Below, in pieces: positions 27,184-35,075 of a stretch of 64,000 bases of DNA. The stretch covers positions 1,116,001 to 1,180,000 of the forward strand of contig CAWHZI010000016.1 in NCBI GenBank assembly GCA_963833835.1. Direction: 5' to 3'. The notes under the pieces were generated by a model, which did no database searches, had not been told where the DNA came from, and saw only the letters and a list, made by a program, of their open reading frames with translations. Source of the DNA: Bog-532 sp963833835. Its GTDB lineage: Bacteria; Actinomycetota; Actinomycetes; Streptosporangiales; Streptosporangiaceae. Every line of letters starts with the position of its first letter. The stretch's first letter is position 1. The position numbers were made by a program, and so were the translations under genes.

Positions 27184-27672
27184 GTGCAGCAGCCGGAGAT
27201 CCGGGTCAGGCCCGTCGGCGATGGCGACCGCCCGATGATCGCCTGGCTCATGCTGGAGCTCTGGGGCTCCGCCCTCCAGGTCGTGCACCAGACCGTGTAC
27301 CGGCCGGCCGACCTGCCGGGACTGATCGCCGAGCGCGGCAGCCGGGTGGTCGGCCTGCTCACCTTCCAGACCGACGGCAGCGTGCTCGAGGTGGTCACGC
27401 TCAACGCGCTGGAACGGCGGGCCGGCGTCGGCACGCTGCTGATGGAAGCGGTCGCGGCCGAGGCCCGGCAGCGACGCTGCCAGGAGATTCACCTCACCAC
27501 GACCAACGACAACCTCGACGCGATCCGCTTCTACCAGCGGCGCGGGCTGCGCCTGGTGGCGCTGCGGCCGGGCGCGGTCGACCGGGCCCGGGCGCAATGG
27601 CCGGAAATTCCGAGGATTGGCGATTACGGAATTCCCCTGCGGGACGAAATCGATCTCGCCCGCCCCGTCTGA
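27184..27672 (+). CDS. GNAT family N-acetyltransferase
   Basis: A 162-residue acetyltransferase with the GNAT acetyl-CoA loop as RRAGVGTLLMEAVAAEAR (about residues 78-95), and the C-terminal NDNLDAIRFYQRRGLRLVAL element typical of the fold (about 110-129). The GTG start lies six bases after a CATAAT -10 hexamer (27172-27177), so the transcript is probably leaderless. Acceptor substrate unknown. Confidence 0.85.
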   Translation: MQQPEIRVRPVGDGDRPMIAWLMLELWGSALQVVHQTVYRPADLPGLIAERGSRVVGLLTFQTDGSVLEVVTLNALERRAGVGTLLMEAVAAEARQRRCQEIHLTTTNDNLDAIRFYQRRGLRLVALRPGAVDRARAQWPEIPRIGDYGIPLRDEIDLARPV

Positions 27673-27913
27673 ATCGATCTCGCCCGGTCTGAATCGGGCC
27701 GGATAAACCCATTCGGCAAGATCTTTAATGGCGCTCCGTAAGTCAGACTTGACGGCCCCGCCGAGCGGTGGTCCATCATGGGGGTGCAGCTGCGGCCCCG
27801 TCCCTAACTGAAAGTGCAAGTACGGAGAAGCAACCTCACCCGCCGTGTCCGGCCGTGTGCTGACGAGGACGGCGGGTATGCGCTATACAGGGGACCAGGT
27901 GCGAGGAAGCGAG

Positions 27914-30325
27914 ATGCTGCCAAACGACAGAGCGCAGTCCGCGGCGCCAGCCGTTCCCAATCGGCTCGCCCGCGTATTTGGCGTCTTCCGGCAAGCTCCG
28001 CTGCCGCTGAAAATCGGTCTCGTCGTCCTGGCCATAATTCTGTCTGGCCCGGAGGCCGGGATTCTGCTGCTGGCCGGCATGGCCTACGGCGTCTACGCGG
28101 TGATCAAAGGCCGTCGTACCGTGCTGGCCTCGCTGGCCGTCGCCCTGTGGGGGGTGGTGGGCGCGGTGGCCGGCCGCACCCAGGGCTCCTGGTTCTTCCT
28201 GCTGCTCCTGCTGCCGTTCGTGATCGCCGCGGGGGCGCACATCGGCCCGCTGGCCCGCTGGCAAGTGCCCTGCCGCACGGTGGCCTGGGCCCTGGTCTGG
28301 TCCATCCCGGTCGGGGTGGCCGCGCTGCGCGGCTGGCCCAGCCAGCCGTTCATCGGCATCGCCGCCGCCTGGGTCATCGCCTGCATCGTGCTGGTCTGGC
28401 GGCTGGCCAAGGGGTCGCAGGAGGCCCACCTGTACGGCGCGGAGAACGGCCGCCCCGGCGCTGGGCCGCCGCCCGGGATGGGTGGGCCCGGTCCCGGGAT
28501 GCCGCACGGGGGCTACGGCGTCCGCGCCCAGGCCGCCGCGGCCACGCACCTCGACCCCGGCGGCCGCGAGCAGACCATGCCCGAGCCGCTGCCGGACATC
28601 TCCGTGGCCGAGGCCATGGCCGAGCTGGACCGCATGATCGGGCTGGCCCCGGTCAAGGAGCAGGTCCGGTCGATCGCCGCCTCGATCGAGGCCGCCCGGC
28701 GCCGCGCCATGGCCGGCGTGGTGACCGACAAGCCGATGCGGCACTTCGTGTTCCTCGGCCCCCCGGGCACCGGCAAGACCACCGTGGCCCGGGTCGTGGC
28801 CAAGATCTTCTACGCCTTCGGCCTGCTGGACAAGCCGACCGTGATCGAGGCGCACCGCGCCGACCTGGTGGGGGAGTACCTGGGCGCGACCGCGATCAAG
28901 ACCAACGAGCTGGTCGACTCGGCCCTGGGCGGCGTGCTGTTCATCGACGAGGCCTACAGCCTGGTCAATGAGGGTGACGGGCAGAGTGACCGGTTCGGCA
29001 TCGAGGCCGTGCAGACGCTGCTCAAGCGGGCCGAGGATGACCGGGAGAACCTGATCATCATCCTGGCTGGCTACGAGGAGCAGACGGAGAAGTTCCTCGG
29101 CACCAACCCCGGCCTGGCCTCCCGCTTCGCCACCCGGATCAAGTTCTCCAGCTACGCCCCGGCCGAGCTGCTGGCCCTGGCCGAGTCGGTGCTCGAACGA
29201 CGCAGCGAGAACCTGGACATCGACGCCCGGCCCGCGCTCTGGCGGATGCTGGAGGACGTCGGCCGCCGCCGGCTCACCGACGAGCTGGGCAACGGCCGGT
29301 TCATCCGGTCGCTGCTGGAGAAGGCCGGGCAGGCCCGTGACGTCCGGGTCATGACCGGCGGCACCGAGCCCGGTCCCGAGGACCTGGTCACGATCGAAGC
29401 GGGTGACCTGCATCGGGCCTTCGCCGAGCTGACCTCGCGGCTGCGGGGTTACACGGACACGCCCACGGTGGAGAGCGCGCTGGCCGAGCTGACTCAGCTG
29501 ATCGGCCTGGAGCCGGTCAAGGCGCAGGTCCGGGCGATCGCGGCCCAGCTCGAGGTGGCCAAGATGCGCGGCGGCCGCGGCCTGATCAGCCAGCCGCCGA
29601 CCCGGCACTTCGTGTTCCTGGGGCCGCCCGGTACCGGCAAGACCACGGTGGCCCGCATCCTCGGGCGCATCTTCGCGGCCCAGGGTCTGCTGGTCCGGCC
29701 CGAGGTGGTCGAGGCGCAGCGCGGTGACCTGGTCGGCGAGCACCTCGGGGCGACCGCGATCAAGACCAGCAAGCTGGTCGACTCGGCCCTGGGTGGCGTG
29801 CTGTTCGTCGACGAGGCGTACTCGCTGCACAACGAGGGCTACTCCGGCGGCGACGCCTTCGGCAACGAGGCCGTGCAGACGCTGCTCAAGCGGGCCGAGG
29901 ACGACCGCGACCGGCTGGTCATCGTGCTGGCCGGCTACCCCGCGGACATGGACCGGTTCCTGCGCAGCAACCCCGGACTCTCGTCCCGGTTCAGCACCCG
30001 GATCGAGTTCCCCAGCTACACCCCGGACGACCTGGTCCGGATCACCGGCCTGCTCAGCCAGCAAGCCGGCGACAGCTTCGACCTGGACGCCGAGGACATG
30101 CTCGAGCGGATCTTCGAGCATGCCGGCCGTGACCACCGCATCGACGAGCTGGGCAACGGCCGGTTCGCCCGCTCTCTGTTCGAACGAGCCTGCGCCCACC
30201 GCGACGTCCGCGTCGTGCGCCTGGGTGAGACCGCCACGGCCGAGGACCTGACCACGGTCACCGCCGACGACATCCGCGCCGCCTACCAGGAGCTCGCAGG
30301 CGACTACGCCGCCGACTTCTTCTAG
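27914..30325 (+). CDS. Membrane-anchored protein with two CbxX/CfqX-type AAA ATPase domains
   Basis: About 803 residues from ATG 27914, which has a GAGGAAGCG ribosome site (GTG 27845 and ATG 27878 are alternatives). The N-terminal 170 residues hold several hydrophobic segments; a Gly/Pro-rich linker follows. Two homologous AAA modules come next, each with a Walker A (GPPGTGKTT) and a Walker B (LFIDEAYSL in the first, LFVDEAYSL in the second) and pore-loop-like GATAIKT elements. The family (CbbX, SpoVK, EccA) remodels protein complexes. No type VII secretion or Rubisco genes are nearby, so the client is unknown. A strong hairpin follows. Confidence 0.8.
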   Translation: MLPNDRAQSAAPAVPNRLARVFGVFRQAPLPLKIGLVVLAIILSGPEAGILLLAGMAYGVYAVIKGRRTVLASLAVALWGVVGAVAGRTQGSWFFLLLLLPFVIAAGAHIGPLARWQVPCRTVAWALVWSIPVGVAALRGWPSQPFIGIAAAWVIACIVLVWRLAKGSQEAHLYGAENGRPGAGPPPGMGGPGPGMPHGGYGVRAQAAAATHLDPGGREQTMPEPLPDISVAEAMAELDRMIGLAPVKEQVRSIAASIEAARRRAMAGVVTDKPMRHFVFLGPPGTGKTTVARVVAKIFYAFGLLDKPTVIEAHRADLVGEYLGATAIKTNELVDSALGGVLFIDEAYSLVNEGDGQSDRFGIEAVQTLLKRAEDDRENLIIILAGYEEQTEKFLGTNPGLASRFATRIKFSSYAPAELLALAESVLERRSENLDIDARPALWRMLEDVGRRRLTDELGNGRFIRSLLEKAGQARDVRVMTGGTEPGPEDLVTIEAGDLHRAFAELTSRLRGYTDTPTVESALAELTQLIGLEPVKAQVRAIAAQLEVAKMRGGRGLISQPPTRHFVFLGPPGTGKTTVARILGRIFAAQGLLVRPEVVEAQRGDLVGEHLGATAIKTSKLVDSALGGVLFVDEAYSLHNEGYSGGDAFGNEAVQTLLKRAEDDRDRLVIVLAGYPADMDRFLRSNPGLSSRFSTRIEFPSYTPDDLVRITGLLSQQAGDSFDLDAEDMLERIFEHAGRDHRIDELGNGRFARSLFERACAHRDVRVVRLGETATAEDLTTVTADDIRAAYQELAGDYAADFF

Positions 30326-30514
30326 GCCGCTCCGGACCCCGCGTCATCTCATTTTTTAATGACGTGCTCACGTCGCTCAAGGCCCCACCCCGGCCGCGCC
30401 TCGCCACCCCACCCAGCCCCAGGCGTCCCTCCGCCCCGGCTCCCACCCAGCCCCGGGCGTCCCACCCGCCTCATGGGCCTCTCCGCTCCGGGTTCCCCGC
30501 GGCGCCCTCGTTAC

Positions 30515-30556
30515 CGTGTGCGAAAACTGTCATCAGGGCGACAGTTTTTGCACACG
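30515..30556. terminator. Strong bidirectional terminator between the AAA gene and pxpBC
   Basis: A 17-base-pair stem (30515-30531 with 30540-30556, one G-U) closes an 8-base loop. Internal AAAA and TTTTT tracts serve as U-tracts in either direction. It separates two convergent genes. Confidence 0.75.
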
Positions 30557-30575
30557 ATATTGAGTGAGACCCCGC

Positions 30576-32246
30576 TCAGCCGAGCGGCGACGGGATCAGC
30601 CGGAACCGGATCGTGTCGCCCGGGCGCAACTGGGCGGCCCGGGCGACGTCGGCCCCGGCCACCACGGCGATGACCGGGTAGCCGCCGGTGACCGGATGGT
30701 CGGCCAGGAACAGGATGGGCTGGCCGCTGGGCGGTACCTGCAGCGCGCCCAACGGCATGCCCTCGCTCGGCAGCTCATCCCGGCGGGCCCGAGGCAGGTC
30801 CGGGCCGGACAGACGCAGCCCGGACCGGTTGCTGTCGCTGGTCACCTCGTACACGGCGGCGCGCAGCCGGTCCATCGCCGCCGGGGCGAACCAGTCGTCC
30901 CGCGGGCCGGCCACCACCCGCAGCTCGGCCGGCTCGGGTCCGCCCGCCAGTGACCCGCCCCCCAGTGACCCACGCGCCAGGGACCCAGGAGCCAGCGACC
31001 CGGCCGCCCGCGGCGCGACGTCGGCCACGATCGGCCCGCAGGCTTCCGTGCCGCCCACGGGCAGCCGATCCCCGGCGTGCAGCGGCGACGGCCCGAGCCC
31101 GGACAGTGTGTCCGCCGAACGGCTGCCCAGCACCGGGGCAACCGCCACGCCGCCCCGGACAGCCAGATAGCTGCGCACCGCCGTGGCTGGCGTCCCCAGC
31201 GTCAGCGTGGCCCCGTTCGGCACGGCGAACGGCACCCCCAGCCCACTGTCGTCGGCCAGCGCCGCCTCCGGGGCCGGGCTGAGCCGGACCGGGGTACCCG
31301 CGCCGGTCACCGCGATCCAGGCCGGGGCGCTGTCGGCCGGGCCGGCGAACCGCAGCGTGGCTCCGCCCAGGGTCAGCTCCACGGCGGCGGCGTCCTCGGG
31401 GTTGCCCACCAGCCGATTGGCCAGCCGCAGGCTGTCCGGGTCGGCGGCACCGGAACGCGGCACGCCCAGGTGGCCGTAGCCGGGACGGCCGAGGTCGGTC
31501 ACGATCGCGAACGGGCCCGGCCGCACCACCTCGATGAACCGCTCCGTGGCTGATTCCGGTGCGTCGCTGACCCGGGTGCCAGGCGGGAACAGGTCGCCCG
31601 GATCGCCCAGCTCGTCCACTGGCCGGAACCGGACCCGGCGGCCCGGCGCCAGCACCGCCGGCGGCTCGCGGCGGTCGTCCCACAGCCGGGCCGCGGTCCG
31701 CCCCAGCAGCCGCCACCCACCCGGTGACGCCGACGGGTAGACGGCCGCCAGCGGGCCCGCGATGGCCACCGAACCGGCCGGCACCGAGGTGCGGGGGGAG
31801 TCCCGGCGCGGCACGTGCAGCTCCGGGTCCAGCCCGGTCAGGTAGCCGAAGCCGGGGGAGAAGCCCAGCCAGCCGACCAGGTACTCGGCCGCCGCGTGCC
31901 GCTCGATGACCTGTTCCCGGCTCAGCCCGGTGAGCCCGGCCACCTCGTCCAGATCCGGCCCGTCGTACACGACCGGGATTTCAATAACCCCGCCTTCACC
32001 CGCCCCTTGCCTCTCACTGACCCCATCGACCCCATCAGCCACCAACGCACGCAGCCGCCCCGCCAGCCCCTGGAGTCCCACCCTCCCCGGTTCGAAGATG
32101 ACCAAAACTGTCTCCGCGCCCGGGATGACGTCCGCGATGCCCGGAAAATTCTGCCCCAGGATTACGGCCCGCAGCCGGGCCGCGGCGCCCGGCTCGGCTC
32201 CGGCCTCAACCAGCAGCGCGGCATCGCCGGCCGCCCGTACGCTCAC
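30576..32246 (-). CDS. Fused 5-oxoprolinase subunits B and C (PxpB-PxpC)
   Basis: The 556-residue protein joins a KipI/PxpB domain (about 1-205, with LGFSPGFGYLTGLDPELHVPRRDSPRTSVPAGSVAIAG-type allophanate-hydrolase subunit 1 signature) to a KipA/PxpC domain (about 230-550, LGRPGYGHLGVPRSGAADPDSL-type signature). With PxpA it hydrolyses 5-oxoproline to glutamate using ATP. The GTG start overlaps the pxpA stop by four bases (GTGA), so the subunits are translationally coupled. The fusion is common in actinomycetes. A Ser/Leu/Ala-Gly repeat (SLAPGSLARGSLGGGSLAGG) near residues 417-436 is an insertion. Confidence 0.9.
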   Translation of the reverse strand: MSVRAAGDAALLVEAGAEPGAAARLRAVILGQNFPGIADVIPGAETVLVIFEPGRVGLQGLAGRLRALVADGVDGVSERQGAGEGGVIEIPVVYDGPDLDEVAGLTGLSREQVIERHAAAEYLVGWLGFSPGFGYLTGLDPELHVPRRDSPRTSVPAGSVAIAGPLAAVYPSASPGGWRLLGRTAARLWDDRREPPAVLAPGRRVRFRPVDELGDPGDLFPPGTRVSDAPESATERFIEVVRPGPFAIVTDLGRPGYGHLGVPRSGAADPDSLRLANRLVGNPEDAAAVELTLGGATLRFAGPADSAPAWIAVTGAGTPVRLSPAPEAALADDSGLGVPFAVPNGATLTLGTPATAVRSYLAVRGGVAVAPVLGSRSADTLSGLGPSPLHAGDRLPVGGTEACGPIVADVAPRAAGSLAPGSLARGSLGGGSLAGGPEPAELRVVAGPRDDWFAPAAMDRLRAAVYEVTSDSNRSGLRLSGPDLPRARRDELPSEGMPLGALQVPPSGQPILFLADHPVTGGYPVIAVVAGADVARAAQLRPGDTIRFRLIPSPLG

Positions 32247-33058
32247 GTGAACGATGCGATCCGCACGCCGGCCGTCTCCAGGCCGCGGCGGACCGACCGG
32301 GCCAGCTCCACCGCCCCGGGGGTGTCCCCGTGTACGCAGATCGACTCGGGCCGGACCGTGACCTCCTGGCCGTCGGCCGACAGGACCCGGCCGCGGGTGG
32401 CCATGGTGACCGCGCGCGCGGCCACCTCGGCCGGATCGGTCAGCACCGACCCCGGCTCCCGGCGGGACACCAGCGTGCCCTCGGCGGTGTAGGCCCGGTC
32501 GGCGAACGCCTCGGCCGCGGCCCGTAGCCCGGCGTCGGCGGCGGCCTGCGCCGCGACGCTGCCGGGCAGCGTCAGCAGCGGCAGCGTCCGGTCGTACGCG
32601 GCCACGGCGGCCGCCACTGCCTGCGCCTGTACCGGGTCCCGGGCGATCCGGTTGTACAGGGCGCCGTGCGGCTTGACGTAGCGCACCCGGCCGCCCTCAG
32701 TCCGGGCGATCCCGTCCAGCGCGGCCAGCTGGTACAGCACCTCGGCGGCCAGCTCGTCCGGCGGCACGTCCATCTCCCGCCGCCCGAACCCGGCCAGGTC
32801 GCGGTAGGACACCTGGGCTCCGATGGCCACCCCGCGGGCGACCGCGGCCGCGCAGCACCGGCGCAGGATCAACGGGTCACCCGCGTGGAACCCGCAGGCG
32901 ATGTTGGCGCTGGTCACTACGGTCAGCAGGGCCTCGTCGTCACCCAGACGCCAGGCCCCGAACCCCTCGCCCAGATCGGCGTTGAGGTCGACGGCCGACG
33001 GCCCCGGGGTCGACGGCCTGGCGGCCATCGACCCGGTGGCCGGCGACCCGGTGGTCAC
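32243..33058 (-). CDS. pxpA: 5-oxoprolinase subunit A
   Basis: A LamB/YcsF family protein of about 271 residues, the ATP-dependent 5-oxoprolinase subunit A. Conserved elements seen are DLNADLGEGFG, SANIACGFHAGDP, GAQVSYRDLAGFGRR and VKPHGALYN. The GTG at 33058 overlaps the stop of the upstream gene (GTGA) and is preferred for that coupling; ATG 33028, ten codons later, gives a length closer to the family norm. It is followed by the coupled PxpB-PxpC fusion, completing the complex that recycles 5-oxoproline. Confidence 0.92.
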   Translation of the reverse strand: MTTGSPATGSMAARPSTPGPSAVDLNADLGEGFGAWRLGDDEALLTVVTSANIACGFHAGDPLILRRCCAAAVARGVAIGAQVSYRDLAGFGRREMDVPPDELAAEVLYQLAALDGIARTEGGRVRYVKPHGALYNRIARDPVQAQAVAAAVAAYDRTLPLLTLPGSVAAQAAADAGLRAAAEAFADRAYTAEGTLVSRREPGSVLTDPAEVAARAVTMATRGRVLSADGQEVTVRPESICVHGDTPGAVELARSVRRGLETAGVRIASFT

Positions 33059-34671
33059 TCGTCGGGCTCCGGGCCCAGCTCCCGCAGGGCGGCGTCGAGC
33101 GAGCCCCGGTTGTCTCCGGCCGCCTGGATCGCGTCCATCAGCACGTGCAGCACCGCGTGCCGGTCCTGGTCCGCGTCCAGGAACCGCTGAGCAGCGGCCC
33201 ACAGGCTGGGCGGCTCACCGCGCCACAGCCGGTCCGCGAGGTCCAGGTGCTGTTCCAGGTGCTGTCCGTCGGCCGGTTCGGCACCGGTGCCCCCGGCTTC
33301 AGCTTCGTGCGCGCCGGCCAGGAGCGCCCGTCGGCCGTCGACGTCCGCTGGGTCCAGCGCGGACAGATCGGTCCCGCCCACCCGGCCGTGCAGCATCGGG
33401 AACGCGAACGCGCGCCGGGGCAGCGCCTCCAGGTCGCCGTCCGGCAGCAGCCGCGCCACCAGCGCCGAGTCCAGGCCGAACTCGGCCGGGTCGCGGTAGG
33501 CGCGAGTGAACGCGCCCATCACGTTGAACACGGCGTCGAGGGTGTCGGCGACCTCTCGTTCGCCCTGGCCGCGGCGGCGGCCGGCCCAGCGCACCCAGGC
33601 CAGCAGCACGTGCGGCATGGCCTCCTGCTCGGGCGCGGACAGCATGACCTTGCGCGGCAGCCAGTTGATCAGGAACGTCTCTACCTTGACCGGGCTCATC
33701 CGCAGCGGGCGGCCGAAGTCCTGATCGCAGCCGTAGTCGATGATCCGGTCGGCGCAATGGCTGGCCGAACTGCGGTCGGACAGGTCCTCGGCCTCGTCCG
33801 AAGCGAGGAACTCCGCCGCCAGCATGGCCCGCCGGTCCCTGCCCCACGGCCGCCGCTTGCTCGTGCTGCCGCCCGGCGCGACCGGGCCAGCGGGGCCCCG
33901 GGACGGCGGCAGCGCCCGGATCCGGGCCCGGATGAAGGCGTGGTACGACGGGAACGACTCGCTGACCGGCGGATTTTCTGCCGCGTCGGTCTCGGCCAGG
34001 GCCGCTTCCAGCAGCCGCCGCGCCACGGGCGGGTCCAGTGGCTTGAAGCCGCGGTCGTCGTCGCCCGGTGGCTTGCGGCACAGGTCCAGCAGCTTGGTCA
34101 CCTGGGACGTGACCCAGCCGTCCCTGATCATCCCCTCCGCGTTGTAGTCCACCACCAGGACCAGCGCGTGCGGTTCGGTGCCGTCGTAGCTGAAGAAGCA
34201 GACCACCTCGTCGGTGTCGCCGTAGGCGTCGCTGTTGACGTAGCAGTCCGAGCCGGTCACCGCGCCCAGGTGCTGGGCCCAGTTGGGGCTGCGCACGCCC
34301 CGCTCCATCAGCTCCAGCGCCGCCTCTTCGGCCTTCGACGCCTGCCGCGGCGTGCCCAGGCAGGCGATGCCGGACAGCAGGGCCAGCGCGGCCGGGCTGC
34401 TGCGGCGGGCGGCGTAGTCGACCAGGCCCTCGCCCACCAGCCGCTCGACGTCGGAGCCGGGCGCGCTGTCGCTGCGCTGCCCCCACCAGGTGCCGAGCAG
34501 TTCGCTGACCATCAACTCCGCATCCAGCGGGCTGCGTACGGCCAGCAGCTCACGTGCGGCGCGGAGAAGCTCGTCAAAGAGCGCGTTCGGGGGCGGGGCG
34601 GTCGCCGTGGCACGTTGCGGGCCGCCGCTGCCTCCGCCTGGATCTTGTCTGCGTCGGCTCTGCGGACTCAC
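33055..34671 (-). CDS. Conserved-looking hypothetical protein coupled to pxpA
   Basis: This 538-residue cytosolic protein was not recognised. It is mostly helical-looking, with an aspartate-rich central motif (about 175-195, ALVLVVDYNAEGMIRDGWV) and a Trp-containing N-terminal element (SELLGTWWGQRSDS, about 58-71). No membrane segment, signal peptide or nucleotide-binding loop is seen. It is the first gene of the operon and its stop overlaps the pxpA start by four bases. A role linked to 5-oxoproline is suggested only by this coupling. ATG 34671 is preceded by an AT-rich promoter-like stretch. Confidence 0.6.
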   Translation of the reverse strand: MSPQSRRRQDPGGGSGGPQRATATAPPPNALFDELLRAARELLAVRSPLDAELMVSELLGTWWGQRSDSAPGSDVERLVGEGLVDYAARRSSPAALALLSGIACLGTPRQASKAEEAALELMERGVRSPNWAQHLGAVTGSDCYVNSDAYGDTDEVVCFFSYDGTEPHALVLVVDYNAEGMIRDGWVTSQVTKLLDLCRKPPGDDDRGFKPLDPPVARRLLEAALAETDAAENPPVSESFPSYHAFIRARIRALPPSRGPAGPVAPGGSTSKRRPWGRDRRAMLAAEFLASDEAEDLSDRSSASHCADRIIDYGCDQDFGRPLRMSPVKVETFLINWLPRKVMLSAPEQEAMPHVLLAWVRWAGRRRGQGEREVADTLDAVFNVMGAFTRAYRDPAEFGLDSALVARLLPDGDLEALPRRAFAFPMLHGRVGGTDLSALDPADVDGRRALLAGAHEAEAGGTGAEPADGQHLEQHLDLADRLWRGEPPSLWAAAQRFLDADQDRHAVLHVLMDAIQAAGDNRGSLDAALRELGPEPDE

Positions 34672-35075
34672 CTTGATAGCCTCTCAGATCTATTCATGTG
34701 GACGCTACGCTACGGTGCAATGCCCACTGTAGTTTCGGGCAGAATCGGCGTGTTGTGCCGAAAGCCCGGAACGAAAGCGCAAGCTCCCTGGTCAGACGGG
34801 AAAGCGAGCTGCCCGTTGTGTCCTGCGCCGTCACGTAGTCTTCACCGGCACCAGGTATCGCCACCTGGCCACAACGGTGCCGGGAATGTGGCACGCTTGT
34901 CTGAATAACTGCTGCGAATGCCGCCCACACTGGCGGCCGTCCAGGGACGATAGAGCAAACGGCCGCGGCACGGGTGCCAACCCCGCTCGCCGTGACCGCG
35001 TCCAATGAGCGCAGGCCGGTGCGGACCGCGCGGTAGGCGTAGAGGGAGCAGGGAGGAGCCGCCGATGGCAGGTCG
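34672..35075. other. 404-base divergent intergenic region
   Basis: It lies between the hypothetical/pxp operon and the PP2C phosphatase gene and must hold both promoters. The left half is AT-richer. A short open frame from ATG 35065 (MAGRCMRHRCPR) has a good GGGAGGAG ribosome site but overlaps the phosphatase start in another frame. No other structure was found. Confidence 0.4.

Noticed and set aside
27136..27819. A 227-codon minus-strand frame opposite the GNAT gene
   Set aside because: The GNAT protein has clear motifs and a leaderless promoter; the minus frame has none.
27836..30199. A 787-codon open frame opposite the tandem AAA gene
   Set aside because: Its composition is that of a shadow frame and the plus-strand protein has two perfect AAA domains.
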